Positions 1 through 9,936 of a stretch of DNA of 64,000 nt are shown here, in pieces. The stretch is taken from assembly GCA_902520885.1 (NCBI GenBank), contig CABYPW010000006.1, positions 52,865 to 116,864 of the forward strand. Reading direction: 5' to 3'. The notes below the pieces were generated by a model. It did no database searches. It had not been told where the DNA came from and saw only the letters and a program-made list of their open reading frames with translations. Origin of the DNA: an uncultured SAR116 cluster alpha proteobacterium. GTDB taxonomy: Bacteria > Pseudomonadota > Alphaproteobacteria > Puniceispirillales > Puniceispirillaceae. Made by a program: the position numbers and the translations under genes. Every line of letters begins with the position of its first letter. Within the stretch, counting starts at the first letter, position 1.

Positions 1-1772
1 AAAAGTAATGCTGCATCATCCACCAATTCGCTCTCTTTACTACTCGATTTCGCATCTGCCAATTTATTCAATGCAATCACAAGTTCGTGGTCTGGATTTA
101 TCTCCAAGATTCGAGGCGCTCCTTGAAAATCTCTGTTATGAGCTTTCATCAGACGCTCCATCTGGATATCCATACCGCCTTCGTCTGCAACCAGACAAAC
201 AGGGCTCTCTGTGAGGGTTGATGACAAACGTACATCTGAAATTTTCTCACCCAAATTGGTTTTAATTCGAGCTATAAGCAAATCAAATTTTGAAGGGTCT
301 GCTTTTTTCTTTTCGGAATTCTCTGACTCAAATTTGTCAAGGTCAAGCGCACCTCTACTAGCAGACTTAAATTTTTTACCTTCAAAGTCGGGAACTAATG
401 GTAGCCAGAACTCGTCGATTGGGTCACTTAACACGATCACATCTATATCACGTGCTTTGAACCCTTCAATATGTGGGCTCATTTCAGCTTGCTCAACTGT
501 CTCAGAGGACAAATAATAAATTTCTTCTTGTTTTTCTTTCATTTCCGAAACGTATTGCGCTAAACTTATGTAATCACCTTTTCTACATGAATAGAATCTG
601 CATAGTTCGAGGATTTTCTCTCTAAATTCCTGATCCTCGTATAAACCTTCTTTGATAACAAGACCAAAATCCAACCAAAATTTCTGGTATTCCTCTTGTT
701 TTTTCCCTGCCTGTTTTTTTAATTCAGATAAAACACGTCTTATTATTGTTTTTTTGATTTTATTAATAGCAGGAACTTGTTGCAGCATTTCCCTACTTAC
801 ATTTAAATCAAGGTCAGGTGTATCAACCACCCCACGAACAAATCGAAGCCAATTAGGAACCAATTCTTCACATTCGTCTGTAATGAAAACACGATTAATG
901 TAAAGTTGTAGTCGAGATTTGCGCTCAGGGTTGAATAAATCCATAGGTCGCGTACTAGGGATAAATAGAAGACTTGTAAAATTTGTAACACCCTCAGTTA
1001 CATTGTGCATAGTAAGATAGGGTGTGTCGTAAGCAGAGCTAGCTTGCTGATAAAAAGAGTTGTATTGTTCTTCTGTAATTTCCGACTTAGGTCTCGTCCA
1101 AATAGCGGAAGCGCTATTCAACATAGTGCTTGCTTCACCATCTTGCCAATATATTGGAGCAGATAGATGGTCAGAATATTTTTTCACCATATATGAAATT
1201 CGTTGCTCCTCTAAAAATTCCTTGGCATCTTTTTTCAGGTGAAGAATAACGTCTGTCCCCTCTTCTCCACGTTCAGCATCATCAAGACTATATCCATTAG
1301 ACCCGTCTGAATGCCATTTATACGCTTTGTCACTTCCCACTTTTCTCGAGATAACATCAACAGTCTCTGCAACCATAAATGCCGCATAAAAACCAACACC
1401 AAATTGCCCAATCAAAGAAAGCTTATTTTCGTCATTTTGTTTTGATGATTCGAGTTGCTCTATGAAATTCTTTGTACCAGAGCGAGCGATCGTACCAAGA
1501 GAAGATACTAAATCGTCTGAGTCCATTCCAACCCCGTTATCAGAAATAGTAAGAATTTTAGCTTTTTTATCAGACTTTATTTGAATTTGTAATTCCTGAC
1601 TGGCTTGCATAGACTGGTTGGTTGAGGCAAGAAAACGTCTTTTATCAAGTGCATCCGACGCATTAGATATTAATTCCCGTAAAAAAATTTCCCGGTTAGA
1701 ATAAAGCGAATGAATAACGATATCTAAGATTTTACTGGTATCTGCTTCAAAGGCTCTATTTTCAATAGTCAT
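1..1772 (-). CDS. htpG: Molecular chaperone HtpG (Hsp90), C-terminus cut by window edge
   Basis: I translated the minus strand from the ATG at 1772; the frame stays open to base 1, giving about 590 residues, so some tens of residues of the roughly 620-630 aa family length are missing. The GHKL ATPase domain is clear: helix with FLRELISNASDAL near residues 30-42, DNGVGM at 78-83, and GQFGVGFYAAF at 122-132. The middle domain contains the DLNVSREMLQ type segment. HtpG is a cytosolic ATP-dependent chaperone dimer that remodels client proteins. An AAGGA-like ribosome site lies about 12 nt before the start. The gene stands alone, divergent from a DUF952 gene across 132 nt. Confidence 0.97.
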   Translation of the reverse strand, partial: MTIENRAFEADTSKILDIVIHSLYSNREIFLRELISNASDALDKRRFLASTNQSMQASQELQIQIKSDKKAKILTISDNGVGMDSDDLVSSLGTIARSGTKNFIEQLESSKQNDENKLSLIGQFGVGFYAAFMVAETVDVISRKVGSDKAYKWHSDGSNGYSLDDAERGEEGTDVILHLKKDAKEFLEEQRISYMVKKYSDHLSAPIYWQDGEASTMLNSASAIWTRPKSEITEEQYNSFYQQASSAYDTPYLTMHNVTEGVTNFTSLLFIPSTRPMDLFNPERKSRLQLYINRVFITDECEELVPNWLRFVRGVVDTPDLDLNVSREMLQQVPAINKIKKTIIRRVLSELKKQAGKKQEEYQKFWLDFGLVIKEGLYEDQEFREKILELCRFYSCRKGDYISLAQYVSEMKEKQEEIYYLSSETVEQAEMSPHIEGFKARDIDVIVLSDPIDEFWLPLVPDFEGKKFKSASRGALDLDKFESENSEKKKADPSKFDLLIARIKTNLGEKISDVRLSSTLTESPVCLVADEGGMDIQMERLMKAHNRDFQGAPRILEINPDHELVIALNKLADAKSSSKESELVDDAALL

Positions 1773-1904
1773 TTTAACCGTATTCCTTTATTTTTATGAT
1801 AACGAATTTTTGTCGTCAAAAGATTATATTTTGTCTGACTAGCATTTAGGCATCTCTAGAATAGTATTCAAGGGTAACATTGTTAATGTGTGTAATTTTT
1901 ATTT

Positions 1905-2246
1905 GTGAAAAAAATGAAAAATAAGATTTACAAAATATGTGATTTTAAAGAATGGGAAATAGCTGTAAAAAAAGGGGTTTTTTATGGCTCAAAGATAGAT
2001 TTGTCGGACGGATTTATCCACTTTTCCACTAAAAACCAACTAAAAACTACAGCGAGAAAACATTTCAAAGGCCAAAAAAATTTGGTTTTAATTGAAGTTG
2101 ATGCCCTAACCTTACCGCTTAAATGGGAACCTTCTAGAGGTGGTGACTTATTTCCTCATTTATATGTGAAATGGAAATTAAGTGGTTTGGAAAAAACGTG
2201 GAGATTATCTCTTGACGAGAATGACATTCCTTTAATCCCTGTTTAA
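1905..2246 (+). CDS. DUF952 family protein
   Basis: A 113-residue cytosolic protein (110 if the ATG at 1914 is used instead of the GTG at 1905). It opens with IYKIC and carries the family signatures DGFIHFST and a central LxW(E)xSRGGDLFPHLY segment, which mark DUF952. The biochemical function of this family is not established; members are small single-domain proteins often found alone. No partner gene is adjacent: htpG is divergent upstream and dabA converges from the right. No terminator hairpin was seen in the 84 nt between this gene and dabA. Confidence 0.8.
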   Translation: MKKMKNKIYKICDFKEWEIAVKKGVFYGSKIDLSDGFIHFSTKNQLKTTARKHFKGQKNLVLIEVDALTLPLKWEPSRGGDLFPHLYVKWKLSGLEKTWRLSLDENDIPLIPV

Positions 2247-2330
2247 TAAAGGAAATGAAGTAAACCTAAATACTCAAAACTGTTTTCAAAAAAGTCTTCC
2301 CTTTATTGTTGTTATTTTTTTAATCTAATT

Positions 2331-5117
2331 TCAGGTCAAATATTCGTCTTCGTTCAATATCTCCCAACCATTACTTGGTTTATAAACAAAAACCTCGATG
2401 CTGTTTAATGTTTCGATTGAAAAAAAACGAACCCATTCATTTTCACATAATGATTTCAAAGATGTATTTCTATTTATAATATCAAGAATCTGTTTTCGAG
2501 GAGCTTCTATTAATACACATAGCCTCAAAGGTTCGTGAAAATTTATCTTGCCATTAGTAGTTGTCTGAATTGGAAGCCCCACCCTTAAATCACTCTGTGG
2601 ACCAGACATTACACCAATGTTTCCAACAATATTATGATATATCTTATTTCCACTGCCAAAAATCTCTGGATCAGTGGTAGAAAAATAATGCTCAGCATTT
2701 ATCCATTGACCAACAATCATAGGCCCCAACAAAATACCCTCTAAATAAATTCCCTTTGGGTCATCCGTGTAGTCATAGGAATTTAAGAATGCTCTACCAT
2801 TCAGATTTACGTTACGTGTCAAATTGCGCCTACCGATGATAAAAGATGCATTTCCAGAGAGCCCCCATTCTGGTCTAGTTTCGCTCCAATCGCCAGACCT
2901 TCTAAGCACCTCCTTTTTTACTTTATTTGCCGTAAATGTGTTAATTCCACCCGGTAATTTTTTACACCTCTCAATACGATTATTAATTGATGCCTCTTCC
3001 AGATCAAATTTTAGGTCGTTTAATTCTTTTAAATGCGTCTCTGGAATATCTTCAGTGTCAAAAAATTGTATATCATCTGTGGTAGTATTGTGAACTGCAC
3101 TTATGAAGATTGTATCTTCTGGTATCACGATACCATTTTTTTTGATTTGTTGGCGTACATTTTTATTATTAGCAATTTTAGTAAATAAACGAGAGTTTGG
3201 CTCTCCAGAATTGCCTCCACAGGCTCCGCAGTTCAGCGCTGCCTCATATGGATTATTATCAGATAAGCTTGTATGACCAGTCACCAGAATAAGTCTTGCA
3301 AAATTTTCTGTTAGACCGATAGTCCTAAGAGCATCCTCTATATAAGAAACCTGCTTTTCGTGGCTAAATTCCTGGTTAATGCCCTCTAAGTTTGGCAAAA
3401 TTTCTGTGTTTACAGGTGAGATCAAAAAATTTGTTAACCGTTTCTGCCACTTCCTGTAAATACCTGGATAAAAAGTTCTCTCAATTAAATGCCAACCAAA
3501 AAACCAGCCAAAAGCCTCAACAGCTACAAAAGGAGCAATGAAATGATTTTTCACATTTTTGAAAATGTCTTTAATTAATTCTGATAGTTTTTTAACACTC
3601 TTATTTTTCGTATCTTTGTTTTTTTCACCATCCCTTATGACCTCATGAACGACATGCTTCGGCTGAATAATTGCCGGACACTGGGCAGAAAAATGTTGCG
3701 TATCATGGGCGCAAAAACTTATTGGTATGCCAAAAAAACCTGCAAAACCATATGTTTCATAGTTTCCCATTAATTCTAAATTTCTTCTAAAAGGCTCTGA
3801 CCTTACATCTATACAAAACATCAATTGCGCTAAAGGTCTTTGAATTTGGACATTTTTTTCTTCTTGATCGTAAAAACTTGTTTTTAGCTTACAAATTAGC
3901 TCATTGATATACCCTTGCTCGTAAGCATCAAGCCAAATAGGTCCATGTTCTTTCTCTGACAACTCATTGATCCAAAGAAGTAAGTTTTCTAATTTTTTTG
4001 GTGAAGCCTCCAGAATTGTATGTTTACCTATTCCTAGGGCATCCGCTAAACAAATAAGTTTCCAAGCAGCCTCAAGTTTTTCATTCTCTATTGAAGAGTT
4101 TTCTTTAAATTTATTTTCTTCAAAAGATACAATTGTATCAAAGTTACCCTCTTCTTTTATTTCATTTTGGCAAGTTTGCTCAACTAATTCACATTCATAA
4201 AATAATCTTACAGCAAGATATTGAAGCAAATCGATGGGATATACCTTTTGCCATTCATATTCGTTATTTTTTGACCTCCAATTAATAAAACTAGACCATC
4301 CATGCAGACTCGCGAGATGACGAGAAATATAATCTTGCCAATATTCTTTTGGAATACAAAGCCTATTTAGTTTCTGGAGAACGGTAGCAACAGGATCAAT
4401 AGACAATGCCCTAATTTTGTTATTGCTATTTCTTATTCCGCAAGTTGACCACTCATTCATTGCTAAAGCTCGCCAAGCCTCATAAAAACCTTTTTCTCGG
4501 CCTGGCATAGACCATGTAGCGTGTCCTTCATCTAAAAAAGCCTCACACCATTTTATAAGTTCGTTATTTAAATGGACTTCTAGATTAGAATCAAAAACCA
4601 AATCACACCATTCAATTGCGGTCATATTTTTGTAAACTAATGAAGAGGCAACTCCTTTGTTATGTTTTGCATGTATTTTTTTGGCAAGTAATCTTATTGC
4701 TTTTTCATCTGGATGAGCGTCTATGAATTTACCTAAAAACTGAGAAAAAGGAGCAGTTATGCCTATTAAAAGGTGAGTGCGAATGACTAAGGACTTATTT
4801 ATTTTTTTTCCACTTAATTCTATGCTGTCATCGATGCCAGTTTTTGAAATATATGACTTGATTGCGGCATCAAGATGGGTGAGTTTTATTCTGCCTGCAT
4901 TTACCTCGTTTCTGTAAGTTTCATTAGTGAGGTAACCTTGGCTACCTAAAAAACGGTTGGCTAAACGAATAGCCTCATGAAAATGTAAATTCTCAAGGCT
5001 ATTTATTGGATTATGATGAACAAAATAGGTTAACGGCCAATTATATCCAATAATATGGCTTGCTTTTTCTACTAAGTTAACCAAGTCCTCAAATTCTTGT
5101 TTTTGAGCCAATGTCAT
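2331..5117 (-). CDS. dabA: DabA-type inorganic carbon uptake subunit (DUF2309)
   Basis: A 928-residue protein of the DUF2309/UPF0753 family. In the characterised DAB system DabA is a membrane-associated, beta-carbonic-anhydrase-like subunit that hydrates CO2 vectorially with its ion-transporting partner DabB. The expected zinc/active-site residues are visible: C435 and D437 in FCIDVRSEP, H615 in VTGHTSL, and C630 in NCGACGG (C633 nearby). Length is at the upper end of the family. It starts 2 nt after the stop of dabB, so the two are cotranscribed. No Rubisco or carboxysome gene is present, so a role in supplying bicarbonate to heterotrophic carboxylases is an inference. The start ATG follows directly on the dabB stop. 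Confidence 0.93.
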   Translation of the reverse strand: MTLAQKQEFEDLVNLVEKASHIIGYNWPLTYFVHHNPINSLENLHFHEAIRLANRFLGSQGYLTNETYRNEVNAGRIKLTHLDAAIKSYISKTGIDDSIELSGKKINKSLVIRTHLLIGITAPFSQFLGKFIDAHPDEKAIRLLAKKIHAKHNKGVASSLVYKNMTAIEWCDLVFDSNLEVHLNNELIKWCEAFLDEGHATWSMPGREKGFYEAWRALAMNEWSTCGIRNSNNKIRALSIDPVATVLQKLNRLCIPKEYWQDYISRHLASLHGWSSFINWRSKNNEYEWQKVYPIDLLQYLAVRLFYECELVEQTCQNEIKEEGNFDTIVSFEENKFKENSSIENEKLEAAWKLICLADALGIGKHTILEASPKKLENLLLWINELSEKEHGPIWLDAYEQGYINELICKLKTSFYDQEEKNVQIQRPLAQLMFCIDVRSEPFRRNLELMGNYETYGFAGFFGIPISFCAHDTQHFSAQCPAIIQPKHVVHEVIRDGEKNKDTKNKSVKKLSELIKDIFKNVKNHFIAPFVAVEAFGWFFGWHLIERTFYPGIYRKWQKRLTNFLISPVNTEILPNLEGINQEFSHEKQVSYIEDALRTIGLTENFARLILVTGHTSLSDNNPYEAALNCGACGGNSGEPNSRLFTKIANNKNVRQQIKKNGIVIPEDTIFISAVHNTTTDDIQFFDTEDIPETHLKELNDLKFDLEEASINNRIERCKKLPGGINTFTANKVKKEVLRRSGDWSETRPEWGLSGNASFIIGRRNLTRNVNLNGRAFLNSYDYTDDPKGIYLEGILLGPMIVGQWINAEHYFSTTDPEIFGSGNKIYHNIVGNIGVMSGPQSDLRVGLPIQTTTNGKINFHEPLRLCVLIEAPRKQILDIINRNTSLKSLCENEWVRFFSIETLNSIEVFVYKPSNGWEILNEDEYLT

Positions 5118-5119
5118 AT

Positions 5120-7681
5120 CTAAATACCAAGTATTAGCATGGATGAACTAACCATAAGATTTAGCCAATTAATGAGTATACTGACTGGGATCATTAACAA
5201 CATGAGAACGACAGTTAATACTGCAATTTCGATAAAATATAGGTCTTTATAATGAATATCTTCTCTTGCTACTCCAAAAAGTAAAGACTGCATTATTTTA
5301 AAAAAATACCAACAAGACATGAACCAAATTATAATTATTCCAACAAATTCAAATGAAATAACAATAGAATGACTTATTAAAATGCCTACATAACCAAAGA
5401 AAAGGCTAAATGGAGGCAACCCTATCGCAGCCATTATAAGTAGCCCAAAAAGTAAAGTAAAATATGGCATGGTTTTAAAAAGGCCTGTGATAGTTGTTAA
5501 CTTGAATTCGCCATAACGCATAATTAATTGACCCACTGAAAAAACCAGTCCCCAAATGACAATGGTTAAAGACCAAATATAAGCAATCGAATAATCCGAA
5601 ATATATCCGTTTAATCCTATAACCAACCAAAAAATAGAGTAGAGCGCCAGTCCACTATATGTAATTAAGCTTAAAATGGAAACTTGGGTCAGCGTTTTAA
5701 TTATAGCCCAAGAGGCTCCAATAGTTGCAAAAACAGTTATTGCAGGCAGTATCTCTTCAGGTAATCCAGATATTACTGAATCTAGAAAATAAAAACCAAC
5801 AGTAGGAAAAATGAGTGCTAAAACTAGCCTAGAAATCCTAGAAGTTTTGGTTATCCCAATTACATATAAACCATGGAAAGGAAACAGAGGAAGACATAAT
5901 GCTGAAGCCACTAATTTGATAGCTGTTTCAATGGATAACCCTGAAAAACTAGCCTTTTGAAAATATAAAAATAAAAATGAAATAATCAAAAAAATCGTAA
6001 ACATAAATCGATTTTGATTCAACTTTTTACCAAACATTCTAAGGAAATTAAATAACTGTTCAGAAAAATGATCAAAATATAAACGGTTTAAAAATAATAA
6101 ATAGATGTTTCTTTTTAACCAAATACCAAATGGAAAAGTTAAAATGTTTGAAAAATGAAATAGAGAAAAAAACCAACTTAAAGAAATTGAAAGAATTATT
6201 ATTGTTACTAAAAGTAAAAAGAAATGGGATGGTAATGCACCCGCAAGAAGATATCTTTGAATTTCAATCGGACTTGTAATGAGAAAATACGCGAAACTCT
6301 CAGCCGCAAAAAAATAAACTGTCCCAACAAAAGAAATACCCAATAACATACCAATTTTAATTTTTAGCGGTTTTTCAAGCCTTACAAGAGTAAGCATTGC
6401 TTGGGATGTGGTGGCCCAACTAAAAAGTAAAAAAATGATCAGCGCATGGTAATCTAAAAAGTGGACCCCAAGAAAGATATGAGACCCAAATAAAATTGTT
6501 ATTGGAAAAAGAAAGGAAAAAACAAACGCAGATATCAAGCTTGAGTAATTAGAAAATTTAAAATGGTTAGTTTCAACAGGTTTAGAAGGATATAGCCTTG
6601 CGTTATGAATACCTTTTCCGATATTGAGAAATATATCAGCTTTAAAAAGTCCGTGGGCCATTAGGTGAAAAATGGCAAGATGGAATGCACCAAGCCCACA
6701 TTCCATCATCATATATCCCATTTGACCAATAGTTGAGTAACCTAATGTTTTTTTTATGTCGTTTTGTACCATCATCATCGACGAAGCTAAAATTGCTGTA
6801 AGCAGCCCAATAAAAAGAACAATATGCAAAGTAGTTGAGCTCAGTGAAAATAATGGTGCTAAACGAGCAAGCAAAAAACCACCTGCATTAATTAATCCAG
6901 CGTGTATAAGTGCGTGTATAGGAGTGGGTGCAAAAAGAGAATCTGGCAGCCACATATGAAGTGGTATTTGAGCAGATTTACTCATGGCACCAACAAAAAT
7001 CAAGATAGTAACTAACGTTACGCCAGTTATTTGCAACCCTGAGCCAAAAATTGAAAAAATTGTTTGGTCGATAGACGCACGTTCAAAAATAAGATTAAAT
7101 TCTAGAGTGCCATATAAATGATAGGCAATTGCAATTCCCGCAATAAACGTTAAGTCCCCTGCTCGTAAAATAATAAAAGTTCGAAAGCTACTTTTAATTG
7201 TTGGACCATGTAAATAATTATGCGAGAGCAAAGAAAGAAACCAGCCCAATAGTTGCCAGAAAATAAATAGCATAATGAAATCGGCACATAAAACCATAAA
7301 TAATAAAGAGGAGATGCAAAGCGCAAATAGGGTGAGATATCTATCATGCCCAGCGTCTTGTTGGAGATATCGGACAGAATAGCGATACAAAAGAACACCA
7401 AATCCTGATATAAATACCATCATTACAGAAGAAAGCCGGTCTACAGACATGGCAACCTCTGGCAAGAGACTCCATCCCCAAGAAAATAAAACTATTTGAT
7501 TAAATTCAGGTTCCTGTATTACCCGAACAAGCTGCAACAGAGACACTAAAAAGCTAACAATCATTAACCACCAACTTAAAAGATAGTTAGGTAAAATTTT
7601 ATTCCAAAAAGGAAATGCAGTAATCAAAGCAGCAATTAAAGGTGCAAGTGGAATTAATAATGGATATTGGTTAATGGTCAT
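5120..7681 (-). CDS. dabB: DabB-type NuoL-like ion-transporting subunit with an extra C-terminal half
   Basis: An 853-residue polytopic membrane protein. Residues about 1-500 look like NuoL/MrpA: GAMSKSAQIPLHMWLPDS at 231-248, HALIHAG at 256-262, and GLFKAD at 344-349 with the channel lysine K348. This half would pass protons or sodium to drive DabA. Residues about 560-810 are a second multi-helix region with a NuoM-like end (AAIGLPPFSLFFG, 751-763) but with the usual channel Lys/His motifs degenerate. Characterised DabB proteins are only around 500-550 aa, so this is a NuoL-like domain fused to a decayed second antiporter-like domain. It is the first gene of the dabB-dabA operon; the 361 nt upstream should contain its promoter. 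Confidence 0.88.
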   Translation of the reverse strand: MTINQYPLLIPLAPLIAALITAFPFWNKILPNYLLSWWLMIVSFLVSLLQLVRVIQEPEFNQIVLFSWGWSLLPEVAMSVDRLSSVMMVFISGFGVLLYRYSVRYLQQDAGHDRYLTLFALCISSLLFMVLCADFIMLFIFWQLLGWFLSLLSHNYLHGPTIKSSFRTFIILRAGDLTFIAGIAIAYHLYGTLEFNLIFERASIDQTIFSIFGSGLQITGVTLVTILIFVGAMSKSAQIPLHMWLPDSLFAPTPIHALIHAGLINAGGFLLARLAPLFSLSSTTLHIVLFIGLLTAILASSMMMVQNDIKKTLGYSTIGQMGYMMMECGLGAFHLAIFHLMAHGLFKADIFLNIGKGIHNARLYPSKPVETNHFKFSNYSSLISAFVFSFLFPITILFGSHIFLGVHFLDYHALIIFLLFSWATTSQAMLTLVRLEKPLKIKIGMLLGISFVGTVYFFAAESFAYFLITSPIEIQRYLLAGALPSHFFLLLVTIIILSISLSWFFSLFHFSNILTFPFGIWLKRNIYLLFLNRLYFDHFSEQLFNFLRMFGKKLNQNRFMFTIFLIISFLFLYFQKASFSGLSIETAIKLVASALCLPLFPFHGLYVIGITKTSRISRLVLALIFPTVGFYFLDSVISGLPEEILPAITVFATIGASWAIIKTLTQVSILSLITYSGLALYSIFWLVIGLNGYISDYSIAYIWSLTIVIWGLVFSVGQLIMRYGEFKLTTITGLFKTMPYFTLLFGLLIMAAIGLPPFSLFFGYVGILISHSIVISFEFVGIIIIWFMSCWYFFKIMQSLLFGVAREDIHYKDLYFIEIAVLTVVLMLLMIPVSILINWLNLMVSSSMLILGI

Positions 7682-8042
7682 TTTAAACGATATGAATGTT
7701 ATAATTTAAGCAATTTTATTCTTTACCTTCTCGACCTTACAGTAATTAAAGCTAAAAACCTGCATAAATATCATTAGAAAATTCTCTTGGGAAGAATCTA
7801 CCAAATTTTTTTATTTATCAGTTACATCTGTTTAAGCCAATAATTTAATAACAAAATATTCTTTAGTTGGAAATTTTTTAAAATTTTAATTGTAAGCATT
7901 TAAATTTAATAAAAAAATTAAAAACAATTTTTGAAAGCCATGCGTAAATTTTTGAAAAATTTTATCAAATAATACGCATTAATTTTACATGTTCCCAAAT
8001 ATAGTATTATCTAAATTAACCAAATGGACAGGAATTTTTTAG
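7682..8042. other. AT-rich divergent intergenic region (361 nt)
   Basis: Lies between dabB (minus) and the LysE-family gene (plus). It is strongly AT-rich with many A and T runs. I see no ORF with coding character, no strong hairpin and no sigma-54 motif. It must hold promoters for both flanking genes, but I could not pick a convincing -35/-10 pair; TATAAT-like strings are too common here by chance. Confidence 0.6.
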
Positions 8043-8663
8043 ATGGGTTTTAATGATTGGGGTGCATTAATCGCAATCTGTGTAGCGGGAGCAATTTCGC
8101 CTGGACCAAGTTTAATTGTAATTATATCTATTTCTTCAAAATTTGGACGAAAAGCTGGTTTCCTAAGTGCAGCTGGACATGGATTAGCTGTTTTTATTTA
8201 TGCTATAACTACAGCTGTAAGTATAAATTTTCTTTCCGATGTAACAAATAGCTTTTTTTTCTTTGTAAAATTAGCAGGAGCATTATTACTTCTTTGGATG
8301 GGAGCATCGATGATGATTTCTGCAAGTAATGCAAATAACGATGCAAAAAATCCTAAAGTTCCAAAAAACCTTGTGTTTGCCTTTAGAAATGGCTTTCTGA
8401 TCGGTATACTTAATCCCAAAATTGCGGCTTTTTTTGCATCTCTTTTTAGCCAATTTGTTGAACCAACACAGGGTTTTTCTATTAGCTTAATAATGGCTGG
8501 TATAGCTGGCTTAATTGATATGACGGCTTATTGTTTAGCTGCACTTATTTCAAATACACTGCTAGTCAAATATCTATTTTTAAACTATGCTCACATTCGC
8601 GATTATGTATTTGGTTCATTGCTAATCATTTTAGCCTTATCTGTCATCCAAGATAGTCTTTAA
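8043..8663 (+). CDS. LysE/RhtB family exporter
   Basis: A 206-residue inner-membrane protein with about six hydrophobic segments. The family signature SPGPS follows the first transmembrane segment at residues 19-23, and the central KxxGFLSAAGHG-like loop and GFLIGILNPKIAAFF segment match LysE/RhtB translocators. These export amino acids or related small metabolites; the substrate cannot be told from sequence. It is the first of four plus-strand genes (gaps 24-29 nt) ending with a thiolase, so they may share a transcript. Confidence 0.88.
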   Translation: MGFNDWGALIAICVAGAISPGPSLIVIISISSKFGRKAGFLSAAGHGLAVFIYAITTAVSINFLSDVTNSFFFFVKLAGALLLLWMGASMMISASNANNDAKNPKVPKNLVFAFRNGFLIGILNPKIAAFFASLFSQFVEPTQGFSISLIMAGIAGLIDMTAYCLAALISNTLLVKYLFLNYAHIRDYVFGSLLIILALSVIQDSL

Positions 8664-8689
8664 ATTATAAAATTGGTTTTTCTATTTAA

Positions 8690-9907
8690 ATGTTAGAATA
8701 TAGCTCCAGCTACTTGAAAACAATATTTAAAGAATATTTACGAACACCTGTTGGTTTCTTAATTCTTGTGTCAATAGCGATGCCAATAGCAATGTCAGGA
8801 TGGTTAGCATTGCTCAACAACTTTGTGATAGAGAGAGCAAATTTTTCTGGTGCCGAAATTGGATGGTTACATACTGTTAGAGAAATACCTGGTTTTCTTA
8901 CTTTATCTATTGTTTTTGTTTTACCATTTATCCGTGAACAAAGACTAATAATTTTATCTCTTATAACTCTTGGTGGTGCTGTGGCAGTGGTAGGCTATTA
9001 TCCTATTTTTACTGGGCTTATGATAACTACCTTAGTAAGTTCAATTGGATTTCATTATTTCGAGGCTGCTCAACAAACATTACAATTACAATGGCTAGAC
9101 AAAAAGAAGGCTCCTCAAATCTTAGGCTGGTTACTAGCGGCATCATCCGGCGCATCTCTTCTAACATTTGGAACAATTGCAATAATGTATTCTCATTTTG
9201 ATTTTACTTATAAACAAATGTACATTTATTGCGGCAGTATCACTATTTTTCTTGCTGTTATTGCTTTTATATTTTGGCCAAAATATCCGACCCAAAAACA
9301 AATAACAAAGAAGTTAATTATAAAAAAAGCTTATTGGCTTTATTACGTTTTACAGTTTATCTGTGGAGCAAGACGGCAAATATTTTCTGTTTTCGCTGCA
9401 TTTATGCTAGTTGAGAAATTTGGGCTAGAGATCCACCAGGTAAGTTGGCTCCTTTTATTAAACTTTTCTGTAAATCTAATATTTGCTCCCTTTGTTGGTT
9501 GGCTAATAGGACGTATTGGTGAGAAATGGACATTAATTACCGAGTATTCGGGACTATCCATAGTATTCTTTGCTTATAGCCTAATTTATTTTTTAGATTG
9601 GCCTGCTTGGGTTGCTGCAGCCTTATACATAATTGATCATCTTTTTTACGCGATGATGATTGCCCAAAAAACTTATCTACAAAAAATTGCATTAAAAGAA
9701 GACTTGGCCTCGACTACAGCCGTTGCTTTCACAATAAATCATATTGCGGCTGTTTTTTTACCAGTTATTTTAGGTTACGTTTGGATAATATCACCGCCAC
9801 TTGTTTTCATATTAGCAACATTTCTAGCATTATCATCTTTGCTTATATCTTTTGCAGTGCCAGAAAATCCTTTTCCCGGCAACGAGACAATATTTTCTAA
9901 AACTTAA
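8690..9907 (+). CDS. Major facilitator superfamily transporter
   Basis: A 405-residue protein with about twelve hydrophobic segments in two six-helix halves, separated by a basic loop around residues 200-215 (KYPTQKQITKKLIIKK). Parts such as GWLALLNNFVIERANFSGAEIGWLH and the second-half VGWLIGRIGEKW (the usual MFS G-x3-D/E-R/K-like loop) place it in MFS. Substrate is unknown. It lies 26 nt after the LysE-family gene and 29 nt before a methyltransferase. Confidence 0.85.
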   Translation: MLEYSSSYLKTIFKEYLRTPVGFLILVSIAMPIAMSGWLALLNNFVIERANFSGAEIGWLHTVREIPGFLTLSIVFVLPFIREQRLIILSLITLGGAVAVVGYYPIFTGLMITTLVSSIGFHYFEAAQQTLQLQWLDKKKAPQILGWLLAASSGASLLTFGTIAIMYSHFDFTYKQMYIYCGSITIFLAVIAFIFWPKYPTQKQITKKLIIKKAYWLYYVLQFICGARRQIFSVFAAFMLVEKFGLEIHQVSWLLLLNFSVNLIFAPFVGWLIGRIGEKWTLITEYSGLSIVFFAYSLIYFLDWPAWVAAALYIIDHLFYAMMIAQKTYLQKIALKEDLASTTAVAFTINHIAAVFLPVILGYVWIISPPLVFILATFLALSSLLISFAVPENPFPGNETIFSKT

Positions 9908-9936
9908 ATGTTATTTCATGGACAATGTAATCGCTA

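Noticed and set aside
211..516. Plus-strand frames within the first 1.8 kb
   Set aside because: The minus strand encodes a continuous HtpG, so these are shadows.
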